Of a DNA stretch of 64,000 bases, positions 43,829 through 54,084 are shown in pieces. Source of the DNA: Puccinia triticina (taxonomy: Eukaryota > Basidiomycota > Pucciniomycetes > Pucciniales > Pucciniaceae); assembly GCF_026914185.1 (NCBI RefSeq), contig NC_070564.1, positions 1,240,001-1,304,000 on the forward strand. Reading direction: 5' to 3'. Each line of letters starts with the position of its first letter. Positions within the stretch are counted from its first letter, which is position 1. The translations under genes and the position numbers were made by a program. The notes beneath the pieces were generated by a model. The model was not told the origin of the DNA. It saw only the letters and a program-made list of their open reading frames with translations, and searched no databases.

Positions 43829-45604
43829 TTACACCTGAAACAGTCTATATTCTAAATCCCATGGTACCACTACTGCTACTTGAAACTGCATGTCATGTTT
43901 CGACTTATCCCCTCGCGACAGAGCGTCCGCCGCATTCTCCGCCGAGGTGACACGTCGAGAGACAATGTCTATCTCCATATCGACTAGCGTTTTCTGGATA
44001 ATCTTCCATTCTTCGTTAACCGCCGGGTGCCGAGATTTCCGTTGGCGGATTACAGTTTCTGTGGTAGTGTTATCCGTCCATACAATCAGGGTCTTCCTGG
44101 GTCGGATTCCGAGTTCTTTGAGGACAAGGAGGCCGAGTCTTATTGCAACGGTTTCAACCCATGCGATATCCCTTTTGGGGTCTCGTCCTTTGTCCCAGTT
44201 CTGGGCTATTTGAAATTGGGCCCACCTCTTACCTATGAGGACGCCGATTCCGAAGCTGGTAGAGGCATCACCCACCCACCCAATTTCTATGGGGTCTGGG
44301 TTTTGAATCATTTGTGTCTCTTTGTATTGCAGGAGCATTGACAGCCAATATTCGAGGTCGACCTGAGCATCTTTTGGGAGGGTGCGGTCCGTCCGCCTGT
44401 GGATCCACTCATTCATCCATCTATATAGGCTATTGAGGTAGCAACGCAGCTGCGGGAGGATATACGACACGTGATTCAGTCGTCCTGCTAGCTGTTCGAC
44501 TTGCGCAAAGGTGAACTCGGTGCCAGGAACTAGGAACGCCTTTACTTGTTGTATCCTTTGGTATTTCTTATCGTCCGGGAGGCGCACGGTTTTCTTTGTG
44601 GCGTTCCAGACGAATCCGATGTACTTCTGTTCTTCTTTGAATGGTGAGAACTTTGTCGCATTGGTCTTTACGCCTAGCTGCTCTGAGCGCGCCACGATGT
44701 GGTCCATTTCCACCGCTGAGTGGGTAGTTTTGACAAAAAGATTATCGTCAATCCATCGGAAGATGTTGACTAGGTTGAACTCCTTCTGCATTAGTTCTTT
44801 CCAGGCGTCTGCTGGTCTGCCAAACAAACCGCATCCCGCTACTCCGCCGAAAGCGATTCGTGTATCAATGAGAATTCCTCCGTTAAAGTCTTTAACCATC
44901 AGATATCGCCACTGGTCTTCGGAGGTAGGGATTTGGCGGTAAGCCTTCTCCCAGTCAAAGATTGCTAGGAGTAGCGGCTGAGTTTGACTGCGGAAGAATC
45001 GCGATGTTGCTTCGAAATCATCCCATGTCGTCATGTAGTCTAGTTTGTCCACGAAGGAATTCACTGAGGGGATCCTGGGGTCGTTCCGAGGGAATGATAG
45101 ATCATTTATTGGGCGGACCGATCCGTCGCCGTTGATCACGGCGCCCAGGGGGTTTGTTCTGAAGAACCCGTATCGTTCCATCAGCTGTTCGTGGGAGAAC
45201 GGGCCGAACATTCTGCCTGCCGCTATCTCTTTTGCAATGGTGGCCTCTATTTTTTCCCTCGCCAGCATGGCTCCTTGGTGGTTTGGCGGGGTGAAGTAAG
45301 GGATGCCAGGACCCAGGTCGTGCTCTGGGATTCCTTGGTGGAAGCCTACTTTGAAACCGCAGATGACGTCGCTGTACTTCTCTCTCAGACCGGCTCGGCT
45401 TAAGGCTTTTTCCCACTCCTTGATGTCCATCTCACAGGATACACGTGTAGGCCACTTTGGGGGGTCTAGACAGCTCACAGGTTCGGGCGTTGCTCTCTGC
45501 TCGCGGAGGCTCGGGTACTCATGGCTTCTGTCCCTGATGAGGTGCACAGATTCACATATGTTAGGGGGGGGGCTCTCATGTTTCTTATTGCATGGGGGGG
45601 GCAT
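43829..45604 (-). CDS. Reverse transcriptase-RNase H of DIRS-order retrotransposon
   Basis: 591 residues. RT motifs: FRTNPLGAVINGDG (148-161), FDWEKAYRQIP (motif A, D217), FGGVAGCG (motif B, 252-259), RWIDDN (motif C, D286 and D287). RNase H: GWVGDAST (D446), WVETVA (E484), WTDNTT (D511), NAADALSR (D560). No methylase domain. It copies the element RNA to DNA in the cytoplasmic particle or nucleus. It is the intact homologue used to interpret the split copy at 23.8-39.8 kb. The first ATG may not be the native start, since a proline-rich leader precedes WPTRVSCEMD. Confidence 0.92.
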   Translation of the reverse strand: MPPPCNKKHESPPPNICESVHLIRDRSHEYPSLREQRATPEPVSCLDPPKWPTRVSCEMDIKEWEKALSRAGLREKYSDVICGFKVGFHQGIPEHDLGPGIPYFTPPNHQGAMLAREKIEATIAKEIAAGRMFGPFSHEQLMERYGFFRTNPLGAVINGDGSVRPINDLSFPRNDPRIPSVNSFVDKLDYMTTWDDFEATSRFFRSQTQPLLLAIFDWEKAYRQIPTSEDQWRYLMVKDFNGGILIDTRIAFGGVAGCGLFGRPADAWKELMQKEFNLVNIFRWIDDNLFVKTTHSAVEMDHIVARSEQLGVKTNATKFSPFKEEQKYIGFVWNATKKTVRLPDDKKYQRIQQVKAFLVPGTEFTFAQVEQLAGRLNHVSYILPQLRCYLNSLYRWMNEWIHRRTDRTLPKDAQVDLEYWLSMLLQYKETQMIQNPDPIEIGWVGDASTSFGIGVLIGKRWAQFQIAQNWDKGRDPKRDIAWVETVAIRLGLLVLKELGIRPRKTLIVWTDNTTTETVIRQRKSRHPAVNEEWKIIQKTLVDMEIDIVSRRVTSAENAADALSRGDKSKHDMQFQVAVVVPWDLEYRLFQV

Positions 45605-45796
45605 GGGATGACAGACACGCCGAAGGGTGGGGAACAGATTGTGGGATGATAAGGGGGGGAATGAGGAAAAGAGGGCGATATCATCGGGGGATCTAGAAGG
45701 GGGCCGTTCTACGAGGAGGTTACAGACGGGTTAGGGAGTCTGAAACAGAGAAAAAGGAAAGAGGGAGTGCTAGGGTGGGGGGGATCTTGTTGACAC

Positions 45797-46873
45797 TTAC
45801 TGGTCGCGGTTTTGGTTTCGCACACTTCCTCCCGTGTGGTTTGGGTTGAAGTGGTTGCCCTTATACCCGCTTCCAGGGGGGCCGCGGCCTTGATCCGGCT
45901 TGGGGGGTAGAGATGAGTGGCCTTGGGTCGTGGATGAGGACTCTTCTGTGGGTCCTTTCTGATTGGGTTTGGTTTTTGGTGGGTTGGGATTGGCTGGAGC
46001 ATTGGACTTGTTTGACTTCGCTGGCCTGATTCCTTTCAGTGGGTCGCCTCCGACCTTACCGTCTCCGATCGCGTAGGGATTCTCTTGGAGGCCAATCTCA
46101 TTGAAGTCCCGGCAGGTGGCAATGGCTTCATCGGCTGTCTCCTGTTTGAACTGGGAGATATCAGAGAATGATTCTTCGCCGTTTTCTTCAACCCTGAAAG
46201 CGAAAGCGTTATTTCGAATCCGGATGTCGTATCTCAAGGCTACCATGAAGCCTCGCTTCCGGTGGAGACGGTCGCAGTGATCCTTATGAGCCAAGATCCA
46301 ATCTGCAAGGAACGGGTAGTGATACCTGTCCTTCATGGTTAAGTGAAAACATCGGTGGTTGAGGGTCCAGTCGGAGAAGTTCTGGGAGAACTCGTCGGGG
46401 ACTGGGAAGCCGTGGTAGCGTAGTCCTTTTTCCGAGGCTGTTTCTTCGATTTTCGGCCGGTTTTTTGAGTGCTCGGCCAGGGCTTTCTCTTGCCATTCTC
46501 TGTTGAAGATGGTAAGAGGGAGTGGGCCTTTACATTCGAGAAGGAGCTTATGGAAGTAGGGGGGGAAACCACCATCGTCGTGGGAGTTTGACCGACCCGT
46601 GATGAATTTGACGTTTTGCACCTGTGTTGTTTTGCCTGGATGCGCTGGTCTCTTCTGTGGGACGATTTGCGGCTGGGTGATCACGGGCTCGAGGCATTTC
46701 ACTGCTGTCTTCTGGGCGGCTGGTGTTTGGTCTGCTAGGACGGCTTCATACATTTTCATGTAGCGTTCGACCTTCGCGTCGTCTCCGGCTTTTTCCGCTT
46801 GCACCATCTTGGCCATGAGTATTGCGCGTGCCTCACGATCGGCTGTCGCCTTTGACTCTCCTTTGACTTCCAC
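45797..46873 (-). CDS. Gag-like protein of DIRS-order retrotransposon (main part)
   Basis: 358 residues. An N-terminal K/E/A-rich helix (ARAILMAKMVQAEKAGDDAK), a central conserved block PYFHKLLLECKGPLPLTIFN to KRGFMVALRYDIRIRNNAF, and NPYAIGDGKVGGDPLKG. The basic, glycine/asparagine-rich tail is suited to nucleic acid binding. No zinc knuckle is visible. Homologues are at 40090-40890 and 41187-42065. It is probably fused in the ancestral element to the N-terminal piece at 46936-47322. Confidence 0.72.
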   Translation of the reverse strand: MEVKGESKATADREARAILMAKMVQAEKAGDDAKVERYMKMYEAVLADQTPAAQKTAVKCLEPVITQPQIVPQKRPAHPGKTTQVQNVKFITGRSNSHDDGGFPPYFHKLLLECKGPLPLTIFNREWQEKALAEHSKNRPKIEETASEKGLRYHGFPVPDEFSQNFSDWTLNHRCFHLTMKDRYHYPFLADWILAHKDHCDRLHRKRGFMVALRYDIRIRNNAFAFRVEENGEESFSDISQFKQETADEAIATCRDFNEIGLQENPYAIGDGKVGGDPLKGIRPAKSNKSNAPANPNPPKTKPNQKGPTEESSSTTQGHSSLPPKPDQGRGPPGSGYKGNHFNPNHTGGSVRNQNRDQ

Positions 46874-46935
46874 TGGTCCTGTCTCTTTCTCAGTCCCGAC
46901 TGGTTCTGTTGGGAGGTTTCACGTGGGGGTTCTGG

Positions 46936-47322
46936 TCAGTTATGGCTCTTTCTCCTTTTAGTCCGGTCTCTTTGGAGCTTACCGCATACCGGGCTGAGTA
47001 TCTCAGCAATCTCCGGATCGTGGAGTGGTCCTTTTGGGGGTTCTCCCGAAGTAGGTTCAACGCGCGGAGTCGTGGCGTTGCTCTTAGCTGCTGCACGTGT
47101 CGTGGGTTTCGTGGTTTTCACCGCTTTTGTTGCCTTGGGCGGCTTGGGGTTCGGAACTGGGGCTTGCGACGATGTGGCCTGTTGGCTTTCATCTGTGTAG
47201 TTCTCTTGGGCTTGGGTGGTGGGGAGTTGAGCCATTTGGCTTCCCTCACCCGCCTCGGGGGCGGTTTGTTGGGATGCGGCTTTCACGGAGTTTGTTGCGT
47301 CGGAGATGTTTAATCCTGACAT
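46936..47322 (-). pseudogene. Gag N-terminal part, frame-broken from the main gag
   Basis: Begins SGLNISDATNSVKAASQQ after an ATG at 47322 and continues as a low-complexity P/T/K-rich segment (PKPPKATKAVKTTKPTTRAA). It stops at 46936, and the main gag resumes in another frame at about 46915. This could be a frameshift mutation or a missed small intron. Confidence 0.5.
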
Positions 47323-47574
47323 TTGGCAACTAAGGTTTGGGTGTGAAATGAGATTAAGGTGGGGAAAGCGTGGGAGTCGATTACGTGGTAAAGATAGAAT
47401 GTGGATATGCGGGTGGATTTTAGGTTGGATTGTAGGAAATGTTGTCTGTTTTGTTGTGTAAGATAGTTTGATAATTGCGAAAATAATATGATGCAGGAGG
47501 GGAAGAAGGGGGGTGCGAGCTGAAGGTCGCTGGGAGGAATTTCGGATCCGGGATGAGGAGGAAGGAGGGATCAA

Positions 47575-47807
47575 GACGTTTGGGCGTGGAGAGCTCTAGG
47601 TCTCTCCTGTCCTTCGACTTGGCCGAGGGGCCGGAGACCTCCCCCTAGTCCCTGTACGCCGCTATCTCCGCCGAGGGGTAGGCGTGAGATAAATAGGGCA
47701 GCCGTTTCAGCCACCTTGTACATGGCTTAGGCTGACGGGTACAGGGAGTGGCTGGGTGGCTCCATGGACTCCACCCACCTCCCGCTACGCTCCGGGTAAC
47801 CTAACAG
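47575..47807. other. 5' flank of the DIRS element
   Basis: GC-rich leader with CCCACCTCCCGCTACGCTCC near 47775, similar to CCCACCTCCCGCTGCGCTCC at 42109. This small direct repeat flanks the element. Confidence 0.4.
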
Positions 47808-48320
47808 CAATGCCTGGCAAATGCCTGGCAAATGCCTGGCAATGCCTGGCAAATGCCTGGCAATGCCTGGCAAATGCCTGGCAAATGCCTGGCAATGCCT
47901 GGCAAATGCCTGGCAATGCCTGGCAATGCCTGGCAAATGCCTGGCAATGCCTGGCAATGCCCGGCAATGCCTGGCAAATGCCTGGCAATGCCTGGCAATG
48001 CCCGGCAATGCCTGGCAAATGCCTGGCAATGCCTGGCAATGCCTGGCAAATGCCTGGCAATGCCTGGCAATGCCTGGCAAATGCCTGGCAATGCCTGGCA
48101 ATGCCTGGCAATGCCTGGCAAATGCCTGGCAATGCCTGGCAATGCCTGGCAATGCCTGGCAAATGCCTGGCAATGCCTGGCAATGCCTGGCAATGCCTGG
48201 CAAATGCCTGGCAATGCCTGGCAATGCCTGGCAAATGCCTGGCAATGCCTGGCAATGCCTGGCAATGCCTGGCAAATGCCTGGCAATGCCTGGCAATGCC
48301 TGGCAATGCCTGGCAATGCA
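47808..48320. repeat. 10/11-bp satellite array (CCTGGCAATG / CCTGGCAAATG)
   Basis: About 48 units, mixing 10- and 11-bp forms in a semi-regular order; opposite strand to 15398-15648. Two units carry CCCGGCAATG. No real coding despite open frames of about 200 codons. Confidence 0.95.
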
Positions 48321-48410
48321 TCCACATTGGGTCCGATTTAGTCGGACTAAACTCCTCCTTGGAGTACGATTTGGAGTAAGCAGGAGTAACTTTACTCCTC
48401 GCTACTCCTG

Positions 48411-48823
48411 GCAACGGTGGGTAGTTACGATAACCATAAATCCTCTTCTTTGGTCTTCAACTCAAAATTAGGAACCAAATAATAATATTTTCTGTCAGCT
48501 AGATCAAGAAGTCAGAGCTCTCCTCTAAAAATTGGTGAAAGATTTTTCCATCTTTGTAGAAAGAATGAATTGATATCCCTTATTCCGTGTCAAATTTTGC
48601 ATTTACTAGTAACTAAAACCAGCAAATAAAAACTGGAAGTGTAATCAAGTATATACAGTCAGTCTATTTACAAAAATGGGAAATTATTTCACCAGTTATT
48701 AGAGTAGAGCTATGACTTCTTGATCTAGCTGAAAGAAATCATTATGTGGATCTGAATTTTAAATTAAAGACCAAAGGAGAAAAAAAACTGATAGTAACTC
48801 TTATTGTAACTACCCACTGTTGC
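48411..48823. mobile_element. 413-bp MITE-like element
   Basis: Termini GCAACGGTGGGTAGTTAC and the complement of GCAACAGTGGGTAGTTAC. Arms continue inward with gaps (CTTTGGTCTT, AGCTAGATCAAGAAGTCA). AT-rich and non-coding. No exact target duplication seen (CTCCTG / TTCTGG outside). Confidence 0.75.
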
Positions 48824-48899
48824 TTCTGGGATTAAGAGCAACTTGAATATGCAAAACACCTGGATTAAGCCAGAGTAGCTCTATGTAGCCATCTCAACC

Positions 48900-49220
48900 G
48901 TGGTACACCCACCTATTGCCCCATCTCCACATCAACAGCCGCCCCAGACTGCCATCCCATGCCTGCCGCAACGGCCCAGAATGCTTCAGCCCCATCACCA
49001 GCCCCTGCCACAAACTCCCCCGCTGCGGCAACAAATACAACCAAACGCCGAGGACCCAATTTCACCACGGAGGAAGACGAGCAGCTGTCAAAAAGCTGGG
49101 TTAGGATTTCGGAAGATGCTATCCGGTCTAATAACCAAAAGATAGATGATTTTTGGTCTTGGATACTTCAAGATTTCAATCAGTTCAGCCCGGGACCTTC
49201 ACGTGGTGCTGATGGTTTAT
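48900..49220 (+). pseudogene. NAM/SANT-like (no-apical-meristem-associated) protein fragment
   Basis: The plus-strand frame from 48959 has an alanine/proline-rich leader, then KRRGPNFTTEEDEQLSKSW and SEDAIRSNNQKIDDFWSW followed by FNQFSPGPSRGADG. That is the trihelix-like start of a family abundant in rust fungi. It ends abruptly at about 49220, where a copia fragment begins on the other strand. Function in rusts is unknown; the fold suggests DNA binding. Confidence 0.55.
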
Positions 49221-50205
49221 TAACCATGACAGCGGACCGCCAAGGATGGTTGATAATATTGGATGGGTCAACATCACCATTGAATCGAGTCAGGTGAGGA
49301 CCAAGGCGGAGGATGAGGCGTTGAGCAGGCCGGGGAGGCCCCTGTTGGTCAAGGTCGCTACCCACTGACATGTCCGACGAGGAGGAAACATCAGAGTCCA
49401 AGTGATCTTCAGGATCGAGGTCCTGTCAAGGATCCTCCTCTTCATTGCTGTCAAAATTGATGAGTGGGAGAGGTGGTTGTCCGGAGAAGTCAGGTAGTGG
49501 ATCAAGAGGGGATAGATCAAGACTAGGATTAAGCGCGGAGAATGAAGGAAATTGTGACTCATCGAAGTATGCATTTCTCGTCTCGATGATTTTCTTGTCT
49601 GAGGTCCTGATGACCCTATAGGAAGAATAGTCATTGGTGTACCCAATGAGAATGCCATCCCACGAGATGGCGTCAAATTTGGATGTGCGGAGTTGGTTGG
49701 GCTTGATCACCCACATTTTGCAGCCAAAGGGTCAGAAGAACTTCATGTTGGGAACCTTGCCAAAGAGTTGTTGGATTGGGCTGATCTTGCTTTTTCTGAG
49801 AGAAGGGAGGCAGTTAGTGGTTGCCATCGCAGTGAGAACGGCTTTGCCCCACCATTCCTTGGCAAGCTCAGACTGCACCATCATACATCTGTCCATGTTG
49901 ATGATGGTTTTGTTGGCTTGCTCAGCTATGTACGCCATTGTGCTGCGGGGTGTAGGGAGGCAAGGTGTTGTGTTGAATTCCGCTTTGGTGAAGGATACCC
50001 AAAAGAGAGTGATTACCAAATTTCCCGCCCCCGTTGGTGATCATCTTCTTGATGATGACTTGGCCAGTCTGGCGCTCAAAGAATTTTTGAAAGTCCAGAA
50101 TTGCAGTGGTGGCATCAGATTTCTTCTTGGGAAGAGTGATGCTGATAAACCCCGTGTGTTGATTGATCAAAGTGAGGAAGTAGCGTGATCCTGCGTTTGT
50201 AGCCT
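49221..50205 (-). pseudogene. Ty1/copia integrase fragment
   Basis: The minus strand reads AGSRYFLTLINQHTGFISIT, GKFGNHSLLGILHQSGIQHN (normally GGEF) and YTPQHNGV, then AKEWWGKAVLTAMATTNCLP, GCKMWVIKPNQ and the linker to PSNIINHPWRSAVMVNK. Frames change near 49980 and 49720. The 5' part is cut at 50205 by the right inverted arm; the 3' side ends before RT. It may be the missing front of the copia piece at 10723-12243. Confidence 0.82.
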
Positions 50206-53200
50206 TCTCTTCTCTCAATTCTCAGATCAAAGCTTTCTTTCTTCTCTCTATCCAGCAGTTAGGCAAAAGAAAAAGCTAGTGCGTTCCTGCTTTCAGGTGA
50301 TTTCTATTCACTATTCAGACATTTCTCTTAATCCTCAAAGATTGTCATTAGCTAGCGGAGTTTTTAATTAGAAATATTATTTTCAGTTGCTCCTATTTTT
50401 TCAGTTTGCCTGTGGAGTTTTGCTCCCAGGAAGACTGCTTTAGCAGTTTGCCTGTGGAGTTTTGCTCCCAGGAAGACTGCTTTAGCAGTTTGCCTGTGGA
50501 GTTTTGCTCCCAGGAAGACTGCTTTAGCAGTTTGCCTGTGGAGTTTTGCTCCCAGGAAGACTGCTTTAGCAGTTTGCCTGTGGAGTTTTGCTCCCAGGAA
50601 GACTGCTTTAGCAGTTTGCCTGTGGAGTTTTGCTCCCAGGAAGACTGCTTTAGCAGTTTGCCTGTGGAGTTTTGCTCCCAGGAAGACTGCTTTAGCAGTT
50701 TGCCTGTGGAGTTTTGCTCCCAGGAAGACTGCTTTAGCAGTTTGCCTGTGGAGTTTTGCTCCCAGGAAGACTGCTTTAGCAGTTTGCCTGTGGAGTTTTG
50801 CTCCCAGGAAGACTGCTTTAGCAGTTTGCCTGTGGAGTTTTGCTCCCAGGAAAACTGCTTTAGCAGTTTGCCTGTGGAGTTTTGCTCCCAGGAAAACTGC
50901 TTTAGCAGTTTGCCTGTGGAGTTTTGCTCCCAGGAAAACTGCTTTAGCAGTTTGCCTGTGGAGTTTTGCTCCCAGGAAAACTGCTTTAGCAGTTTGCCTG
51001 TGGAGTTTTGCTCCCAGGAAAACTGCTTTAGCAGTTTGCCTGTGGAGTTTTGCTCCCAGGAAAACTGCTTTAGCAGTTTGCCTGTGGAGTTTTGCTCCCA
51101 GGAAAACTGCTTTAGCAGTTTGCCTGTGGAGTTTTGCTCCCAGGAAAACTGCTTTAGCAGTTTGCCTGTGGAGTTTTGCTCCCAGGAAAACTGCTTTAGC
51201 AGTTTGCCTGTGGAGTTTTGCTCCAGGAAAACTGCTTTAGCAGTTTGCCTGTGGAGTTTTGCTCCCAGGAAAACTGCTTTAGCAGTTTGCCTGTGGAGTT
51301 TTGCTCCCAGGAAAACTGCTTTAGCAGTTTGCCTGTGGAGTTTTGCTCCCAGGAAAACTGCTTTAGCAGTTTGCCTGTGGAGTTTTGCTCCCAGGAAAAC
51401 TGCTTTAGCAGTTTGCCTGTGGAGTTTTGCTCCCAGGAAAACTGCTTTAGCAGTTTGCCTGTGGAGTTTTGCTCCCAGGAAAACTGCTTTAGCAGTTTGC
51501 CTGTGGAGTTTTGCTCCCAGGAAAACTGCTTTAGCAGTTTGCCTGTGGAGTTTTGCTCCCAGGAAAACTGCTTTAGCAGTTTGCCTGTGGAGTTTTGCTC
51601 CCAGGAAAACTGCTTTAGCAGTTTGCCTGTGGAGTTTTGCTCCCAGGAAAACTGCTTTAGCAGTTTGCCTGTGGAGTTTTGCTCCCAGGAAAACTGCTTT
51701 AGCAGTTTGCCTGTGGAGTTTTGCTCCCAGGAAAACTGCTTTAGCAGTTTGCCTGTGGAGTTTTGCTCCCAGGAAAACTGCTTTAGCAGTTTGCCTGTGG
51801 AGTTTTGCTCCCAGGAAAACTGCTTTAGCAGTTTGCCTGTGGAGTTTTGCTCCCAGGAAAACTGCTTTAGCAGTTTGCCTGTGGAGTTTTGCTCCCAGGA
51901 AAACTGCTTTAGCAGTTTGCCTGTGGAGTTTTGCTCCCAGGAAAACTGCTTTAGCAGTTTGCCTGTGGAGTTTTGCTCCCAGGAAAACTGCTTTAGCAGT
52001 TTGCCTGTGGAGTTTTGCTCCCAGGAAAACTGCTTTAGCAGTTTGCCTGTGGAGTTTTGCTCCCAGGAAAACTGCTTTAGCAGTTTGCCTGTGGAGTTTT
52101 GCTCCCAGGAAAACTGCTTTAGCAGTTTGCCTGTGGAGTTTTGCTCCCAGGAAAACTGCTTTAGCAGTTTGCCTGTGGAGTTTTGCTCCCAGGAAAAATT
52201 GCTTTAGCAGTTTTAGCAGTTTGCCTGCGGAGATTTGCCCTCAGGAATTGGCTAGCACTGGCAGGTTATGACCTACATGGTTGCCGAGCAGGTAAAAGCT
52301 CGCCAAGCAGGTACTTTTACCTGCTCGGCCATCGGGATGACCTGCTCGCTGAGCAGGTACAGTTACAGGTACCTGCTCCGGCGCGGCCAGCAGGTCAACT
52401 GGCCAAGCAGGTAACAGTACCTGCTGGGCGAGCAGGTACTTGTTCCCGCTTCGAAGCGGCTACAGGTATCTGCTTGAAGATCAGGTCAACCTGCTTACCA
52501 AGCAGGTAAAAGCACCTGCTCGGCGGGCAGGTCATCCTGATGGCCGAGCAGGTAAAAATACCTGCTCGGCGAGCAGGTTGACCTACTCGGCGAGCAGGGA
52601 AAAGCTCACCAAGCAGGTACTGTTACCTGCTTGGCCAGCAGGATGACCCGCTGGCCAAGCCGGAGAAGGTACGTGTAACTGTACCTGCCCGGCGACCAGG
52701 TTGATGGCCGAGCAGGTAGAAATACCTGCTCGGCGAGCTTTTACCTGCTCGGCGAGCTTTTACCTGCTCGGCGAGCTTTTACCTGCTCGGCGAGCTTTTA
52801 CCTGCTTGGCGAGCTTTTACCTGCTCGGCGAGCTTTTACCTGCTCGGCGAGCTTTTACCTGCTTGGCGAGCTTTTACCTGCTCGGCGAGCTTTTACCTGC
52901 TCGGCGAGTAGGTCAACCTGCTCCCCGAGCAGGTACTATTTCCTGGCCAGCAGGTTGAACTGCTGGCCGAGTCGGAGCAAGTACCTGTAACCGTACATGC
53001 TCGACAAGCAGGTTATGCTAACGGCCGAGCAGGTAAAAGTACCTGCTCGACAAGCTTTTACCTGCTCGGCGAGTAGGTCAGCCTGCTCCCCAACCAGGTA
53101 CTGTTATCTGCTTGGCCAGCAGGTTGACCCGCTCGCTGGCCAGGTACCTGAACCTGCTTGGCCTGCAGGTTGACCTGCTCGGCCAGCAGCTTGACAGGTT

Positions 53201-53892
53201 AACCTGCTGGCGAAGCGGGTATAGTACCTGTACGTGATCGGGCAGCACTGCTCGCTAGTCTGAGCAGTCTGCTTGGACCGGCGAGTCGAGTTCTTGGACC
53301 AGCGAGCAGACTGCTCCGGCCACTGTGGCTCGACGTGCTAACTGCCGGAGGGCTCCTCCCCGGGAAAGTTCTCCGAGGAGGGTGGAACAGCCGATGATTC
53401 AAAATCATCGGCTGTTGACTCACCGATGATTCGAAATCATCGGTGATTTACCCACTGATGATTCGAAATCATCGGTGATTTACCCACCGATGATTCGAAA
53501 TCATCGGTGATTTACCCACTGATCATTTGAAATCCTCGGTGATTGACCCACCAATGTTCATTTTACTCGGTGGGTCCGTAACCGAGCTTTCATATCAGAT
53601 GAAAGCTCGCTTGAGCTGTCAACCGAGCTTCCATTGCTCGGTTGGTGGCGGCCGAGGTTAACTCGGCTGGCCACTGATCAAGGAATTTACTTCGTCGGTC
53701 AGACAGCCTGCCGATTTTGGCTCGGCCGCGGACCAGCCCAGTTTGAATCGGGTGGCAAAACCCTCGGGTTACTGTCCCCCGATGTCAGCTCGGATGCGGA
53801 TTGCATCGGATACGCGCAACCAATGTTAAATCGGTTGCGTGCATCCCAGATTAACGGGGATGCGCGCATCCGAGGCTTAAATGCTGGCAGTG
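50205..53892 (-). repeat. Right inverted arm (3.7 kb) of palindromic repeats
   Basis: From the inside out: unique 200 bp (50206-50400), 42-bp array (50406-52207), AGCAGGT block (52262-53215), 32-bp palindromes (53399-53545), GGATGCGCGCATCC palindromes and the tip CTGGCAGTG at 53892. It is longer than the left arm mainly because the 42-bp array has about 43 copies instead of 8. Confidence 0.85.
50406..52207 (+). repeat. 42-bp tandem array, about 43 copies
   Basis: The unit encodes PVEFCSQE(D/N)CFSSL in one frame because 42 is a multiple of 3. The first ten units read GAAGAC, all later ones GAAAAC. A 1-bp deletion near 51222 shifts the frame, yet the array continues unchanged, which argues against selection for the protein. 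Each unit contains AACTGCTTTAGCAGTT, a palindrome. Confidence 0.97.
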
Positions 53893-54084
53893 TAAGCAGT
53901 CCGCCAAAACTGTGAAATCTGCTCCTTTGGCACGGAGCAGGGCTTAGACGCGACCTTGACATTCCAAAAGTCTACTCCCTCTCTCAAACCTCTTCCAAAG
54001 AACTCAGACAATCAAGTGAGTAGCCACGGGTAGCTTGTTTGCTTTGGTTGATTCTTTTGTTTTTCCTCCCGATCCCCTCAGTTT
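53893..54084. other. Leader of the copia element; 5' LTR not found
   Basis: GC/AT-mixed sequence between the right arm and the first gag codon. No copy of the TGTTGTAACC start seen at 59488 is present, so the 5' LTR has been lost or replaced. Confidence 0.35.

Larger units (their letters stand above)
42635..47574 (-). mobile_element. DIRS-order (YR) retrotransposon, near complete
   Basis: Minus-strand order gag (47322-45797), RT-RNase H (45604-43829), tyrosine recombinase (43723-42635). Spacing between genes is 100-200 bp. No DNA-adenine-methylase domain follows RNase H. RT and recombinase are uninterrupted with catalytic residues present; only gag has a break near 46900. Inverted termini and an internal complementary region were not resolved. 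Confidence 0.85.
8296..53892. mobile_element. 45.6-kb interval with CACTG..CAGTG ends and kilobase inverted arms
   Basis: The left end reads CACTGCCAGCATTTAAGCC and the right end is its exact complement. The outer 140 bp of both arms match except for about four transitions. Arms are 8296-10722 and 50205-53892. CACTG tips are typical of the CACTA (CMC) superfamily. The 3 bp outside are TAC on the left and TAA on the right, so a target duplication is not proven. No CACTA or Plavaka transposase was found inside; the content is nested retroelements. Alternatives are two opposite single-ended copies or a segmental inverted duplication. The flanks (HIS6-like region, copia leader) do not show an interrupted common sequence. 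Confidence 0.45.

Noticed and set aside
50406..52271. 621-codon frame of PVEFCSQENCFSSL repeats as a secreted cysteine-rich protein
   Set aside because: The frame exists only because 42 is a multiple of 3. A 1-bp deletion shifts it midway without consequence, there is no signal peptide, and the homologous array has 8 copies.
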